From the NCBI RefSeq assembly GCF_013911645.1, contig NZ_JACESV010000001.1, positions 868,001-932,000 on the forward strand: a stretch of 64,000 bases of DNA, read 5' to 3'. This DNA is from Allomuricauda sp. GTDB lineage: Bacteria; Bacteroidota; Bacteroidia; Flavobacteriales; Flavobacteriaceae. This document shows, in pieces, positions 1-8,921 of this stretch; positions within the stretch are counted from its first letter, which is position 1; every line of letters begins with the position of its first letter. The position numbers and the translations under genes were made by a program. The notes beneath the pieces are model-generated. The model was not told where the DNA came from. It did no database searches and saw nothing but the letters and a program-made list of their open reading frames with translations.

Positions 1-721
1 TCTTGAATTTCATACCAAAAGCAGGCGGGTGCACGATCATGGCGGTAAGCATCCCGTCTTTATACACATCCAATCCAAAAAGTGGTTTACCGGTAACTAT
101 CTTTTTACCATCCACATTTTTCTTATCCGTACCTATAATAGAGAAGTTACCATTGTCTTTTAACTGTACCTCTTCGGGCACTTCAATACCGGTTGCAGCG
201 GACGCCATATCTCCATAGCCTGCGGAATTTCCGCTTGCTTCGTGGGTCAGCACACCATCTTTCGTGGTAATTTCATCTGCCGAAACGCCCCAAGCCTGTG
301 CGGCTGCTTCTTTCAACATGTGTTTTGCAGTGGCTCCTGCCATTCGTAAACTTTCCCATCCTTGTCTGATGGACTGACTACCACCGGCCAATTGCCGTGT
401 GAAAATATCTGTGTTCAGTGGTGCTTGTTCCACTAATACATTTTTCCAAGCCACGTCTAGCTCTTCGGCTACAATCATGGGCATGGATGTTTTAACGTTT
501 TGACCGATTTCAGGGTTGGGCGACATGATAGTCACCATACCATTATCCCCTACTTTGAGAAAACCGTTGAGTTCGAACCACTCATCGGGCAGGCTATTTA
601 CCTGCTCAGGTGTCATTTTACAAGAAGCCAACCAGCTAAACCCAATAACAAGTCCACCACTGGCCAATCCTGTATTCCTAATGAAGGCACGTCGTCCTAT
701 TTTTGTCTTTACAAGTGTCAT
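1..721 (-). CDS. Molybdopterin-binding subunit of IorB/xanthine dehydrogenase-type hydroxylase (partial)
   Basis: Large, molybdenum-cofactor-binding subunit of an isoquinoline 1-oxidoreductase/aldehyde oxidase-type enzyme, which hydroxylates an unknown aldehyde or N-heterocycle. The window edge cuts it after about 240 residues. The ATG at 719-721 is followed by a twin-arginine-like GRRAFIRNTG, a hydrophobic stretch and SWLASC, so Tat export with a lipoprotein-like cysteine is likely. Downstream, residues such as SPNPEIGQNVKTSMPMIVAE match the start of the molybdopterin-binding family. It lies 17 bp after the 2Fe-2S subunit gene, the usual IorA-IorB operon order. The substrate cannot be read from this part. 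Confidence 0.85.
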   Translation of the reverse strand, partial: MTLVKTKIGRRAFIRNTGLASGGLVIGFSWLASCKMTPEQVNSLPDEWFELNGFLKVGDNGMVTIMSPNPEIGQNVKTSMPMIVAEELDVAWKNVLVEQAPLNTDIFTRQLAGGSQSIRQGWESLRMAGATAKHMLKEAAAQAWGVSADEITTKDGVLTHEASGNSAGYGDMASAATGIEVPEEVQLKDNGNFSIIGTDKKNVDGKKIVTGKPLFGLDVYKDGMLTAMIVHPPAFGMKFK

Positions 722-738
722 GATCCTAGTTTTATGGG

Positions 739-1194
739 TTATGATTTGGCCGCTAGTTTCACGGCTTTTTTGATTCTTGTGTATGTTCCACAACGGCAGA
801 TATTGCCGTTCATGGCCATTTCAATTTCTTCGTCTGTAGGATTTGGATTTTTCTCCAGAAGTGCGGAAGCTGTCATAATTTGACCTGCTTGACAGTACCC
901 GCATTGGGGCACATCAACTTCCAACCAAGCTTTTTGAACTGGGTGATCACCCTCTTTGGATAATCCTTCAATAGTTGTTATTTCTTGGTTACCCACCGAT
1001 GATACGGTTAGCATACAAGCTCTTGTTGCCGTACCATCTAAATGAATGGTGCAGGCGCCGCATTGCGCTATTCCGCATCCGTATTTTGTTCCAACCAAGT
1101 TTAAGTGGTCTCTTAAAACCCAGAGTACCGGTGTAGACGGGTCCACATCGACCTCCTGTTTTGTTCCGTTGATGTTAAGTGTAAATTTCGCCAT
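739..1194 (-). CDS. (2Fe-2S)-binding small subunit, IorA-like
   Basis: Small iron-sulfur subunit (151 residues) that passes electrons from the molybdenum subunit encoded just downstream. An N-terminal ferredoxin-type 2Fe-2S domain carries [17 protein letters not shown], and a C-terminal [2Fe-2S]-binding helical domain carries [10 protein letters not shown] and [12 protein letters not shown], so the cysteines of both clusters are present. Length matches the family. There is no signal peptide, so export, if any, would be with the Tat-bearing large subunit. It is the first visible gene of the operon, with about 180 bp of non-coding DNA upstream. Confidence 0.95.
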   Translation of the reverse strand: MAKFTLNINGTKQEVDVDPSTPVLWVLRDHLNLVGTKYGCGIAQCGACTIHLDGTATRACMLTVSSVGNQEITTIEGLSKEGDHPVQKAWLEVDVPQCGYCQAGQIMTASALLEKNPNPTDEEIEMAMNGNICRCGTYTRIKKAVKLAAKS

Positions 1195-1375
1195 GATGTT
1201 GATTAATTCCTTTGAAGTTAATTATTTCTTGCAACAAATCGAACCGTAAACTCAAACATCTGTTAAAAATTAACATTGTTTTTAGGTTTTTTGAGATTAC
1301 TTAAAATCAGTATAAATAAGGAGCGGTGATTCTTATTCTGAATAAGAAAAACAATTCCCGATATATTGACCGAAC

Positions 1376-2206
1376 TCAGTATTTCAATCGGGCAAAAACT
1401 GGAAGGTGGTCTGATGGGTAGCGTGCATCCTTGGAGTCACTGAGAATAGCACTTTTTAACACCTCGAGTTCATCAGAAACGAAAATATAATCTATTCTGC
1501 GTTTTACGGGCTTGTTGAACTCAAACCCATTAAAGGTTCCTTCTGGACCAAAGGCATTCGCACCAGCAGCAATGTGGGTATCCGCCATTTCCGTCAATAT
1601 AACTTGCACACCTGGACTATTGCTTTCCAAGTTGAAATCTCCAGTAACCACTACTGGGTAGCCTTCGGTATTCAACTCCTTGATTTTTTCAAGGATGAGC
1701 TTGGAACTTTCCTCGCGTGCCTTTACCCCGACATGATCAAAATGCGTATTGAACACCATAAATTTGACACCATCACTTTTGTTTTTAAAAATTCCGTAAG
1801 TGCAAGTTCGGGGCAAAGCAGCATCCCATCCTTTTGATGGTTTTTCAGGGGTAAGGGATAGCCAAAACGTGGATTCTTCCAAGAGCTCAACCCGTTCCGC
1901 ATTGTAGAAAACGGCCGTGTGTTCCCCTCTCTCATCACCATAATCGCGGCCTACTCCGAAATAGGCATAGTCCTCCAAACCTTCATCAATTTCTTTGACC
2001 TGATGAATCAACCCTTCTTGTATACCGAATACATCTGGATTGTAAAAATTGAGCTGTGAAATAAGAAACTCCTTTCTGTTATCCCAATTGTTGGGGGCAT
2101 CATCTGGATTATCGTATCTAATATTATAAGAAATGACGTCGATTGTCTGTGCCTGACTATTTAGAACTGTTCCGATAGCAAAAAGAACAAAGAAAATGTT
2201 TTTCAT
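1376..2206 (-). CDS. Endonuclease/exonuclease/phosphatase family hydrolase, secreted
   Basis: A 276-residue member of the exonuclease III/DNase I-like fold. Catalytic signatures are in order: SYNIRYDN (Asn), GIQEGL (metal-binding Glu), VVTGDFN (Asp/Asn) and the terminal SDHLPV (Asp-His). An N-terminal signal peptide ending in NSQAQ predicts export to the periplasm or surface. Similar Bacteroidota proteins are annotated as sphingomyelinase/deoxyribonuclease-like, but the substrate is not decided by the sequence. It is transcribed alone, divergent from the beta-barrel gene at 2565. Confidence 0.9.
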   Translation of the reverse strand: MKNIFFVLFAIGTVLNSQAQTIDVISYNIRYDNPDDAPNNWDNRKEFLISQLNFYNPDVFGIQEGLIHQVKEIDEGLEDYAYFGVGRDYGDERGEHTAVFYNAERVELLEESTFWLSLTPEKPSKGWDAALPRTCTYGIFKNKSDGVKFMVFNTHFDHVGVKAREESSKLILEKIKELNTEGYPVVVTGDFNLESNSPGVQVILTEMADTHIAAGANAFGPEGTFNGFEFNKPVKRRIDYIFVSDELEVLKSAILSDSKDARYPSDHLPVFARLKY

Positions 2207-2564
2207 GAGTTTGTGTACTTGTTTTGATTACATCCAAAGTAATGCAAACTATCCATTTTTTAGGTTTAAAAGGTTATCAAATCTTTATCTTCCATGATTT
2301 CCATTATACGGTAATGTCATGGAAAGTGCATTCTTATTTGACTTTTATTAAGCCTTACACCTAACATTGGTCATTCATTTTACTTTTCTATAATCCAATT
2401 TAACCTTTTCACAATCCTTTTACCTTTTCCATAATAATTATTGGGAACTCCTTAATCCCTCTGCTTTATAGCACCTATTATTTTAGCCACCTAAATTTTC
2501 AGAATCAATACATCAATTAAAAACCAACAGTTAACCAATTCAATAAACCTTCCAATTCCAATTT
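2207..2564. other. Intergenic region between divergent genes
   Basis: An AT-rich 358-bp gap that must hold the promoters of the hydrolase gene (leftward) and of the barrel-haloperoxidase pair (rightward). Pyrimidine-rich stretches with recurring CCTTTT and TTTAC words lie at about 2380-2450. No clear TTTG/TAnnTTTG promoter at proper spacing, coding frame or strong hairpin was found. Confidence 0.4.
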
Positions 2565-3560
2565 ATGAAATTAAACAAACGCCTTTGCTTTTACGCTTTT
2601 AAAAAGGATAGGGTTTTAGCACTTTATGGGTTCTTGGCACTTCTTTTTTTAGCCACCCCATTAGATGCACAAACACCTTCCGATGCCCTTATGATGCCCT
2701 CCAAGAACATTTGCGTTCTTTTTTCTTATGATATGGGCACTTTTGACCGATACTGGGAGGGCTCATACCTAAGATCCAATGAAACCATAGCCACTGTAGA
2801 CCGAAACACCGTACTTCCTATGGCGGCCATTGGTATTCTTGACGACCTTAATTTCTATGTAAGCCTGCCTTATGTAAAAACCGAATCTTCAGAACCCAAC
2901 GGGGGAAAGTTCGCTGGGGCAAGAGGTTTTCAGGACATTGGCTTCGCCCTAAAATACCGGGCCATACATAGTGATGTAGGAACCGGAAAACTTACTGCCC
3001 TTGCAACAGCGGGATTTTCGACCCCTTTCACCAACTATCTTTCAGATTATAGGCCATATAGCATTGGTGCTGGAGCACCGGAATTTTCTTTGCGTGCCAT
3101 CGGTCAGTATGAGTTGAGCAGCCAATTCTACTTTAGGGCATCCGTTGCACATCTTTGGCGGGGCTATACCGAGGCCGAACGGGACTATTACTACAACAAT
3201 GGCAGCTATTACACCGCTTGGATGGACGTACCCAACGCATGGACCTACGAGGCCATTCTTGGCAAATGGCTTTTCGACACCTCTTTAAAACTGGAATTAA
3301 GTTATACCGATCTTACCTCGACCAGTGGGGACGACATACGAGCTTACAATGCGGCACAGCCCACCAACAAAATTGAGTTTGATAGAATAGGCTTCTCCGC
3401 ACAGTACTTTTTTAAATCCATCAAAGGTTTAGGAGTGGTTGCCTACCATAACCGGGTAGTCAACGGAAGAAACGTTCCTAAATTCAGTAATACAGGATTT
3501 GGACTGACTTATCAATTCAATGTAATCAAGAAACAAACTGAAACTACCGATGAACAATAA
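2565..3560 (+). CDS. Outer-membrane beta-barrel protein, phenol-degradation MetA-like
   Basis: A 331-residue protein with a signal peptide (hydrophobic LYGFLALLFLATP, then LDAQ) and alternating aromatic-rich strands such as FYFRASVAHLW, ending in a strand GFGLTYQFNVI. This is the pattern of small Bacteroidota outer-membrane channels grouped with the Phenol_MetA_deg family. A role as a pore is inferred from fold only. Its last 11 bases overlap the start of the haloperoxidase-fold lipoprotein gene (ATG at 3550), so the two are probably translationally coupled and act in the same envelope process. Confidence 0.65.
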   Translation: MKLNKRLCFYAFKKDRVLALYGFLALLFLATPLDAQTPSDALMMPSKNICVLFSYDMGTFDRYWEGSYLRSNETIATVDRNTVLPMAAIGILDDLNFYVSLPYVKTESSEPNGGKFAGARGFQDIGFALKYRAIHSDVGTGKLTALATAGFSTPFTNYLSDYRPYSIGAGAPEFSLRAIGQYELSSQFYFRASVAHLWRGYTEAERDYYYNNGSYYTAWMDVPNAWTYEAILGKWLFDTSLKLELSYTDLTSTSGDDIRAYNAAQPTNKIEFDRIGFSAQYFFKSIKGLGVVAYHNRVVNGRNVPKFSNTGFGLTYQFNVIKKQTETTDEQ

Positions 3561-5091
3561 AATATACATACTTTTTATAGCCTTTGGCCTTATACTTTTG
3601 GCTTCTTGCGAGAAAGACACACCTCAGTACATCCCTTACGAGGGCTATGCATATTCCGAACTCGATGAAGATGGCGGAAATTGGGTCCCGGTCCTTGAAG
3701 AATCCGGTGCATCCATTGAGATACCGGCTCCAGAGGCTACTGATTCACAAGCCTATCAAAATGAATTAAACGAGGTAAAAGAAGCTATGTCCAACATAAC
3801 TTCCGACCAAAAAAGGGCCATTAGGTATTGGACCAATAATCCAGCAGTAAGATGGAACGAAATCGCATTGGAACTCATTGCCAAGTACAACATAATACCT
3901 GGCCCCAATGCAGATGGCACCTATACTTTGCCCAACCCTGCCAATCCAGAAGGTCCACCAGCATTCCCATTTGCACACCCGCCTTATGCATGTAGGGCAT
4001 TGGCGTATATGTCCGTGGCCCAGTTTGATGGACTCATTTCCGCCTGGCACCATAAATACCAATACAATAGAGCCGCTCCTGTTGCTGTAGATGAAAATAT
4101 CGAATACGCTTATGAAGAAAACGACATTCCTTCGTACCCTTCAGATGGAGCAGTTATTGCCAGGGCATCCAAAAATATCCTAACAGCCATGTTTCCTCTT
4201 GAAGCCGAATACCTCCAGCAAATGGAAGACGAGCATCTGGAAAGCCTTATGCTTTCGGGAGGAAATGTAGCAAGTGACATTAATGCGGGAACAGTTATTG
4301 GCGATGCAGTTTCGGAAACGGCATTAACACGAGCCTCCAACGATGGCATGAAGAACGCACAGACACCAAAAGCCGTATCGGATTCCATTAAACAGGCCGC
4401 TTACGATAGATTTGGATGGGCTTGGGACAATTTAGAGATTCCAGAACGTCCCGTAGGCTTGACCCCGCTTTTTAGCCAAGTGACCATGTGGAGCATTGAC
4501 GATGTGGAAAGTGTACGCCCGATAGCCCCTCCTGGTCTGAACTCCCAAGAATTATTGGACGATGTGGAACTGTTGAAGGATTATGCCAAAAATATGACAG
4601 AGGAACACCGTAGAATTGCCAATTTTTGGCAAGATGGGTTAGGAACATATACCCCCCCAGGACATTGGAACCATATCGCCAATGAATTGATCGTGGAGAA
4701 AAAATTGAACCCATTGCAAACAACACGGACTTTGGCCTACATGAACATGGCCATTATGGATTCCGGTATCAGTTGCTGGGACGCCAAATATTACTATCAT
4801 TACCCAAGACCTATACAGTTGATCGAAGGATTTGAAACCATTGCAGGAACGCCTAATTTTCCGAGTTATACCTCTGGGCATAGTGTTTTCTCTGCAGCAG
4901 CATCCGAAGTTTTGGCCTATATTTTCCCTGAAGAAGCCGAACAAATGAGGGCTTGGGCAGAAGAAGCTGCAATTTCAAGGGTTTATGGGGGTATCCACTG
5001 GAGTTTTGACGCCACGGTGGGCACAGACCAAGGACGAGAAGTTGCTCAATACACGATTGACAGGGCAAAGGCAGATGGGGCAGACCAATAA
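3550..5091 (+). CDS. Vanadium haloperoxidase/PAP2-fold lipoprotein with duplicated domain
   Basis: A 513-residue lipoprotein (LILLASCEKD lipobox). The C-terminal half has the complete acid phosphatase/vanadium haloperoxidase signature: KYYYHYPRP, PSYTSGHSVFSAA and SRVYGGIHWSFDA. The N-terminal half has an aligned but degenerate copy: KYQYNRAAP, PSYPSDGAVIARA and GGNVASDINAGTVIGD, in which the catalytic histidines are gone. It may be a haloperoxidase or a phosphatase; the sequence does not decide. Its stop codon directly abuts the stop codon of the convergent alkB-like gene. Confidence 0.85.
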   Translation: MNNKIYILFIAFGLILLASCEKDTPQYIPYEGYAYSELDEDGGNWVPVLEESGASIEIPAPEATDSQAYQNELNEVKEAMSNITSDQKRAIRYWTNNPAVRWNEIALELIAKYNIIPGPNADGTYTLPNPANPEGPPAFPFAHPPYACRALAYMSVAQFDGLISAWHHKYQYNRAAPVAVDENIEYAYEENDIPSYPSDGAVIARASKNILTAMFPLEAEYLQQMEDEHLESLMLSGGNVASDINAGTVIGDAVSETALTRASNDGMKNAQTPKAVSDSIKQAAYDRFGWAWDNLEIPERPVGLTPLFSQVTMWSIDDVESVRPIAPPGLNSQELLDDVELLKDYAKNMTEEHRRIANFWQDGLGTYTPPGHWNHIANELIVEKKLNPLQTTRTLAYMNMAIMDSGISCWDAKYYYHYPRPIQLIEGFETIAGTPNFPSYTSGHSVFSAAASEVLAYIFPEEAEQMRAWAEEAAISRVYGGIHWSFDATVGTDQGREVAQYTIDRAKADGADQ

Positions 5092-5703
5092 CTAAACACT
5101 AACTATTGTTCTAAACGTAAGGTTGATTCTCGGTGTCCTCACCAACTTTGTTGGTGGTAAGCGGTGCAGCCAATGTGATTGGGTACTCCCTTTCATTACC
5201 AAAAGGCTTCCGTGATCGAGGGTCAACCCTACTTTTTCTTTGGACTCTTTATGCTTAAAAACAAACTTTCGTTCCGCTCCAAAGCTCAGGGAAGCAATGG
5301 CTCCATTTTTCTTCAAATCTTTCTCGGCATCACTGTGCCATGCCATACCTTCTTCCCCCGAGTGATATAAATTCAACAAACAAGAATTGTAGGTCTCTTT
5401 GGTTCGTTTTTCAATCAATGCTTTTAATTCCAAGAGTTCTGGAGTCCAAGGCAATGCTTTTTTGGTGTGATTGGAATAGGTATATTCAAAAGGTTCATCA
5501 CCGTACCATGCCACTTTTCGCTTGGTTTCTATCCGTTTGCCATAAATCAAGGCAACATCCTTCTTCCAGGCAATGGTATCAAAAAGTTGTTGAAAATAGT
5601 GATTGGCTTCTTCATGCTTCATGATTGGACCATAATAATTGACCACACCATCTTTTGGCAGCCAATTCTTCTCAGGGTTTATTTGATTGGTGAACAAATC
5701 CAT
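5092..5703 (-). CDS. alkB: AlkB-type alpha-ketoglutarate-dependent alkylation repair dioxygenase
   Basis: A 203-residue 2-oxoglutarate/Fe(II) dioxygenase expected to demethylate 1-methyladenine and 3-methylcytosine in DNA. Visible ligands: WHSDAE (HxD), a distal His in SHWLHRL, and the RTPRINLTFR arginines that bind 2-oxoglutarate. It is the last gene of a four-gene operon beginning at 7540, and its start overlaps the end of the Ada-type metal-binding gene by 32 bp. It ends against the convergent haloperoxidase-fold gene with no room for a terminator. Confidence 0.93.
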   Translation of the reverse strand: MDLFTNQINPEKNWLPKDGVVNYYGPIMKHEEANHYFQQLFDTIAWKKDVALIYGKRIETKRKVAWYGDEPFEYTYSNHTKKALPWTPELLELKALIEKRTKETYNSCLLNLYHSGEEGMAWHSDAEKDLKKNGAIASLSFGAERKFVFKHKESKEKVGLTLDHGSLLVMKGSTQSHWLHRLPPTKLVRTPRINLTFRTIVSV

Positions 5704-5938
5704 CTTTCCATACTTTATATGTTACTCTCATACAATGTCCGCAGGGCCTGAATCCCAATTTTCGGGCTTCGCTTTCAGTATTGAAGAAAACTCTGTTCTC
5801 CTTTTTCATTCGTTTGCCCGAAGCACACTTAAAGGTACCATAAATTTTCAACCTTTTATGCCCTGCCAATATGATCTCGCCCTTTCGAATCAAGTTTCTT
5901 ACTTCTTTTTCATTGAGGTTGGCGTGGTGGTAAATCAT
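5672..5938 (-). CDS. Stand-alone Ada-type metal-binding domain protein
   Basis: A short protein (88 residues from the ATG at 5936-5938) that resembles only the N-terminal metal-binding domain of E. coli Ada, the part that takes methyl groups from phosphotriesters. It has the KRLKIYGTFKCASGKRMK strand and a C-terminal FRPCGHCMR. Only three cysteines are evident in these motifs against four zinc ligands in Ada, so direct methyl transfer is uncertain. The start was chosen because it follows the upstream stop codon by one base; in-frame ATGs at 5953 and 5956 are alternatives. The rest of an Ada protein is encoded two genes upstream. Confidence 0.8.
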   Translation of the reverse strand: MIYHHANLNEKEVRNLIRKGEIILAGHKRLKIYGTFKCASGKRMKKENRVFFNTESEARKLGFRPCGHCMRVTYKVWKDGFVHQSNKP

Positions 5939-5939
5939 C

Positions 5940-6653
5940 TTAACTGATGGCATCATGAAAAATAATCCCCAACGTATATCTTTCGCCATGATGCAATTCA
6001 CTCACCCCATGTTTCATATTGACCCGATAATACCCCTTCTTTCCTTTTACAGGCCTAAAATTGGTGGTGAACAATAGCATATCACCCTTTTGGGGCCTCA
6101 ACACTATAGCCTTTGATTGGGCCCTGGGCGTCTGCTGGGTCATTACAAACTCTCCTCCTTCATAATCTATATTGGGGTCACTCAAAAAAAGTACTGCTTG
6201 GATAGGAAAATAGACTTCCCCGTACAAATCTTGGTGTAGGGTATTGAAACCTCCCTTACCGTATTTTAAAATAAGGGGAGTGGGTTTTAACTGGTTTTGT
6301 TCCTTGCATTGTGCAATTAATTCCTGATGGGTTTCCGGGAAAGTTTTTTCAATTTTCAGAGCTTTCATCCAAAGATTAGCAATGGGCACAAGATGTGGAT
6401 ATAATTCACTTCTATAGTCTTGGATTATCTTGGGCAGTGGGTAATCAAAATATTTATACGCTCCCAGACCAAAACGATAACGCTCCATAATCACCGTCTT
6501 TCTATATCTTTCTTTTTGATCGTATAATTCCTTTAGGGCATTGCACATGTTTGGTTCCAAAAAACCGGGAACCAAGGCATATCCTTTACTATGGAGATTT
6601 TCTTCGACTTCGTCCCATTTCACCTTGAAACCTTGGGATGTTATATTATTCAT
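5940..6653 (-). CDS. 2OG-Fe(II) oxygenase of the alkylation operon
   Basis: A 237-residue double-stranded beta-helix dioxygenase. The iron ligands appear as HQD (NTLHQDLYGEVYF) and a C-terminal His in NMKHGVSELHHGERYTLG, whose Arg would bind 2-oxoglutarate. The ATG at 6651-6653 was preferred to the longer frame from 6686 because it overlaps the upstream stop as ATGA, the usual sign of coupling. The family is generic (prolyl hydroxylase-like), but the position between ada-like and alkB genes suggests alkylation repair or protein modification in that response. Confidence 0.85.
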   Translation of the reverse strand: MNNITSQGFKVKWDEVEENLHSKGYALVPGFLEPNMCNALKELYDQKERYRKTVIMERYRFGLGAYKYFDYPLPKIIQDYRSELYPHLVPIANLWMKALKIEKTFPETHQELIAQCKEQNQLKPTPLILKYGKGGFNTLHQDLYGEVYFPIQAVLFLSDPNIDYEGGEFVMTQQTPRAQSKAIVLRPQKGDMLLFTTNFRPVKGKKGYYRVNMKHGVSELHHGERYTLGIIFHDAIS

Positions 6654-7540
6654 GTTGATTGTTCGATTATTGATTGATGTTTGCATTTTTTTATTCGGTT
6701 GAGGCCATTTGGGCAGCTTCCCATCCTAATAATGGCACTTTTTCTTGTGTTGCCCCACATATACCCCCCTATTTTGCCGGATGATTGGATGACCCTGTGA
6801 CATGGAATCAAAAAGGCGACGGGGTTTTTACCTATTGCTGACCCTACCGCTCTGGAAGCTTTGGGTCTTTCGATTTTTTGGGCAATGGATCCATATACAG
6901 ATAAACTACCACTTGGAATCTTGAGCAGGGTTTCCCAGACCTTTAATTGAAATGGCGTACCGTTCAAGTGCAACTTAATCTGTTCTTGTTTGCTCCAATC
7001 GTTTTGGAAAATGGACAACCCATCCTGTTGGTGCTTATCCAAAAACTGGCGATATGTGGCATTGGGAAAACGCAACTTTAGGTCATCAAATGCTTTTTGC
7101 CCATCATCGATAAAAGACATGTGGCAGATACCTTTTGAGGTAGAGGCAACAATCAGTTTACCAAAAGGGCTTTCTGCAAAACTATAATTGATTTCCAAGC
7201 TTTCTCCCCCATTTTTGTATTCTCCCGGTGTCATCCCCTCAATGCTTACAAAAAGGTCATGAAGCCTTCCGGTGCCCGAAAAACCAGTTTCCATAGCGGC
7301 TTCCAGTAATGTAACCTGTCTTTCTTTTAATAGTTTTTTTGCATACTCAACGCTGATGTACTGCATAAACTTTTTGGGACTCACTCCTGCCCATTCCGTG
7401 AACAAGCGTTGAAAATGATAAGGGCTTAAATGAATGGATGCTGCAATCTCGTTCAAAGAAGGCTGCTCCTGAAAATTACTTCGTATAAATTCAATGGCCT
7501 TTGCCACTCTATTGTAATTGAATTCTGCTTGCGTACTCAT
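6650..7540 (-). CDS. ada: AraC-type regulator fused to methylated-DNA-cysteine methyltransferase (Ada-like)
   Basis: A 296-residue protein with an AraC helix-turn-helix pair at residues about 8-110 (IAASIHLSPYHFQRLFTEW) and an O6-methylguanine methyltransferase domain in the C-terminal half with the acceptor motif IPCHRVIQ. It lacks the N-terminal metal-binding domain of E. coli Ada; that domain is encoded separately at 5672-5938. It heads the operon, so it probably both repairs O6-methylguanine and regulates the cluster. How it senses damage without its own phosphotriester domain is unknown; the free domain may do this in trans. Confidence 0.92.
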   Translation of the reverse strand: MSTQAEFNYNRVAKAIEFIRSNFQEQPSLNEIAASIHLSPYHFQRLFTEWAGVSPKKFMQYISVEYAKKLLKERQVTLLEAAMETGFSGTGRLHDLFVSIEGMTPGEYKNGGESLEINYSFAESPFGKLIVASTSKGICHMSFIDDGQKAFDDLKLRFPNATYRQFLDKHQQDGLSIFQNDWSKQEQIKLHLNGTPFQLKVWETLLKIPSGSLSVYGSIAQKIERPKASRAVGSAIGKNPVAFLIPCHRVIQSSGKIGGYMWGNTRKSAIIRMGSCPNGLNRIKKCKHQSIIEQST

Positions 7541-7621
7541 GGTTTAGCTTATTTGAAACAAAAGTACACGGTACATGAGGGCGATAAAACCCGAATCTTG
7601 CTAACTATTTGAGCAAAACAA

Positions 7622-8578
7622 TTAGTTCGTTAGCATACTCTGGCTCTTTTTCAAGATATCGGCCACTCTTTCTTTTAATGCTTTGGGTTCAACGATCTTG
7701 GCATAATCTCCAAACATCAAGTACCATCTGGCAAAGCCATTTTCCAAATCGGTTGTCATAAAGGTCATTTCCACTTCTTTTCCTTTGACTTCCTCTGAAA
7801 TAAGGCCATAGTATTTGCTTTGATTGCGAATATACTTGGCAATAGATTTATCGACCAATATTTTCACTTTTGTTTTGTTGACTTCCTCTCTTTTCTTTCG
7901 GTGCTCATCAATAGTACCGTGTTCCAACATAAAATCCAATGATGTTCGAGCTATTCGGTGAATTCTATCCGTTCGGAAATGCCTGTAATCTGTCCTCAAA
8001 TGACAATAGCCCAATATATACCAAAATCCATTTTCATGAAAAAGCCCAACGGGCTCTATCCTACGTTCGGATGGGGTTTCTTCCCGCAATGATTCGTATC
8101 TTAAAAAAACCTGCTTCCGTTCGGCAATGCTCTCGAACAAAATTTCAAGGGCATTGGGCACCTTTTCGTTAAACAGAACTTGTCCCGGTACTATGGACAC
8201 TTGGGACTCCAAGGTTTCCACCCAATCTTTTTCCTTTCCCCTTAGCACTGACTTCAATTTATACATGGCGGATTCATAATACGCGCCAAGGGACTTATCG
8301 GTAAATTTTTGCATCAGTTTTTCTGCGGCCACAAAACTTCCGGCTTCTTCGCGGGTAAACATTACCGGGGGCAAACGGTACCCTTCCATAATGGTATAGC
8401 CAACTCCTGCTTCGCTCACAATGGGCACACCAGAAGCCTCCAAAGTCCTAATGTCCCTGTAAATGGTACGTAGGCTCACATCAAATCGGTCAGCCAGTTC
8501 TTGGGCTTTTACAATCCGCTTGGATTGCAACTGTATTAAAATGGCAACTATCCTATCAAAACGTTTTGCGGTATCCAT
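7622..8578 (-). CDS. YafY-family HTH/WYL-domain transcriptional regulator
   Basis: A 318-residue regulator from the ATG at 8576-8578; the open frame extends to 8650, but conserved sequence begins at AKRFDRIVAIL. The N-terminal winged helix (AQELADRFDVSLRTIYRDIRTLEA) is followed by a WYL ligand-sensing domain with RIEPVGLFHENGFWYILGY. WYL regulators often control DNA-damage or small-molecule responses. It faces a DinB-fold gene at 8922 across a 340-bp gap, and regulation of that gene and of itself is the simplest guess. Confidence 0.9.
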   Translation of the reverse strand: MDTAKRFDRIVAILIQLQSKRIVKAQELADRFDVSLRTIYRDIRTLEASGVPIVSEAGVGYTIMEGYRLPPVMFTREEAGSFVAAEKLMQKFTDKSLGAYYESAMYKLKSVLRGKEKDWVETLESQVSIVPGQVLFNEKVPNALEILFESIAERKQVFLRYESLREETPSERRIEPVGLFHENGFWYILGYCHLRTDYRHFRTDRIHRIARTSLDFMLEHGTIDEHRKKREEVNKTKVKILVDKSIAKYIRNQSKYYGLISEEVKGKEVEMTFMTTDLENGFARWYLMFGDYAKIVEPKALKERVADILKKSQSMLTN

Positions 8579-8700
8579 TCCCATAATTGTGTGAGCTATC
8601 TCCCAAAGATAGGATTTCAATCCAAGGACGGGAGATCTTTTCTTGCTCATCTTGATTCGTTTATAAATTAATTAGGCTCTTGTGATTTTCATAATCATTT

Positions 8701-8770
8701 GTCTTCTCGAGCGCAGTCGAGAGGCAATTTGCTCTACTTTTAAGGGTCTCGACTGCGCTCGACCTGACAT
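8701..8770. repeat. Palindromic intergenic repeat, TCGAGCGCAGTCGAGA type
   Basis: Positions 8707-8722 and 8747-8762 are perfect inverted copies of a 16-mer (TCGAGCGCAGTCGAGA) separated by 24 bp, ending in a TGAC word at 8765-8768. The element lies in the divergent WYL/DinB gap. A related inverted pair is at 9671-9741, so this is a dispersed repeat, not a gene-specific operator. The remaining parts of the 8579-8921 gap are AT-rich and show no gene. Confidence 0.75.
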
Positions 8771-8921
8771 CTTGCCACTTTTTCAAAACTAGGCACGTAG
8801 AGTGACAACTGCTTGTCATGAACTTTTTTTTCTACCCATTTTTTTCTACTGACAAAGGGCTGTCACACCCCCCTCCTACTTTTGGTGTCAGAAACAATAA
8901 ACCTTTAAAAAACAAAGCATC

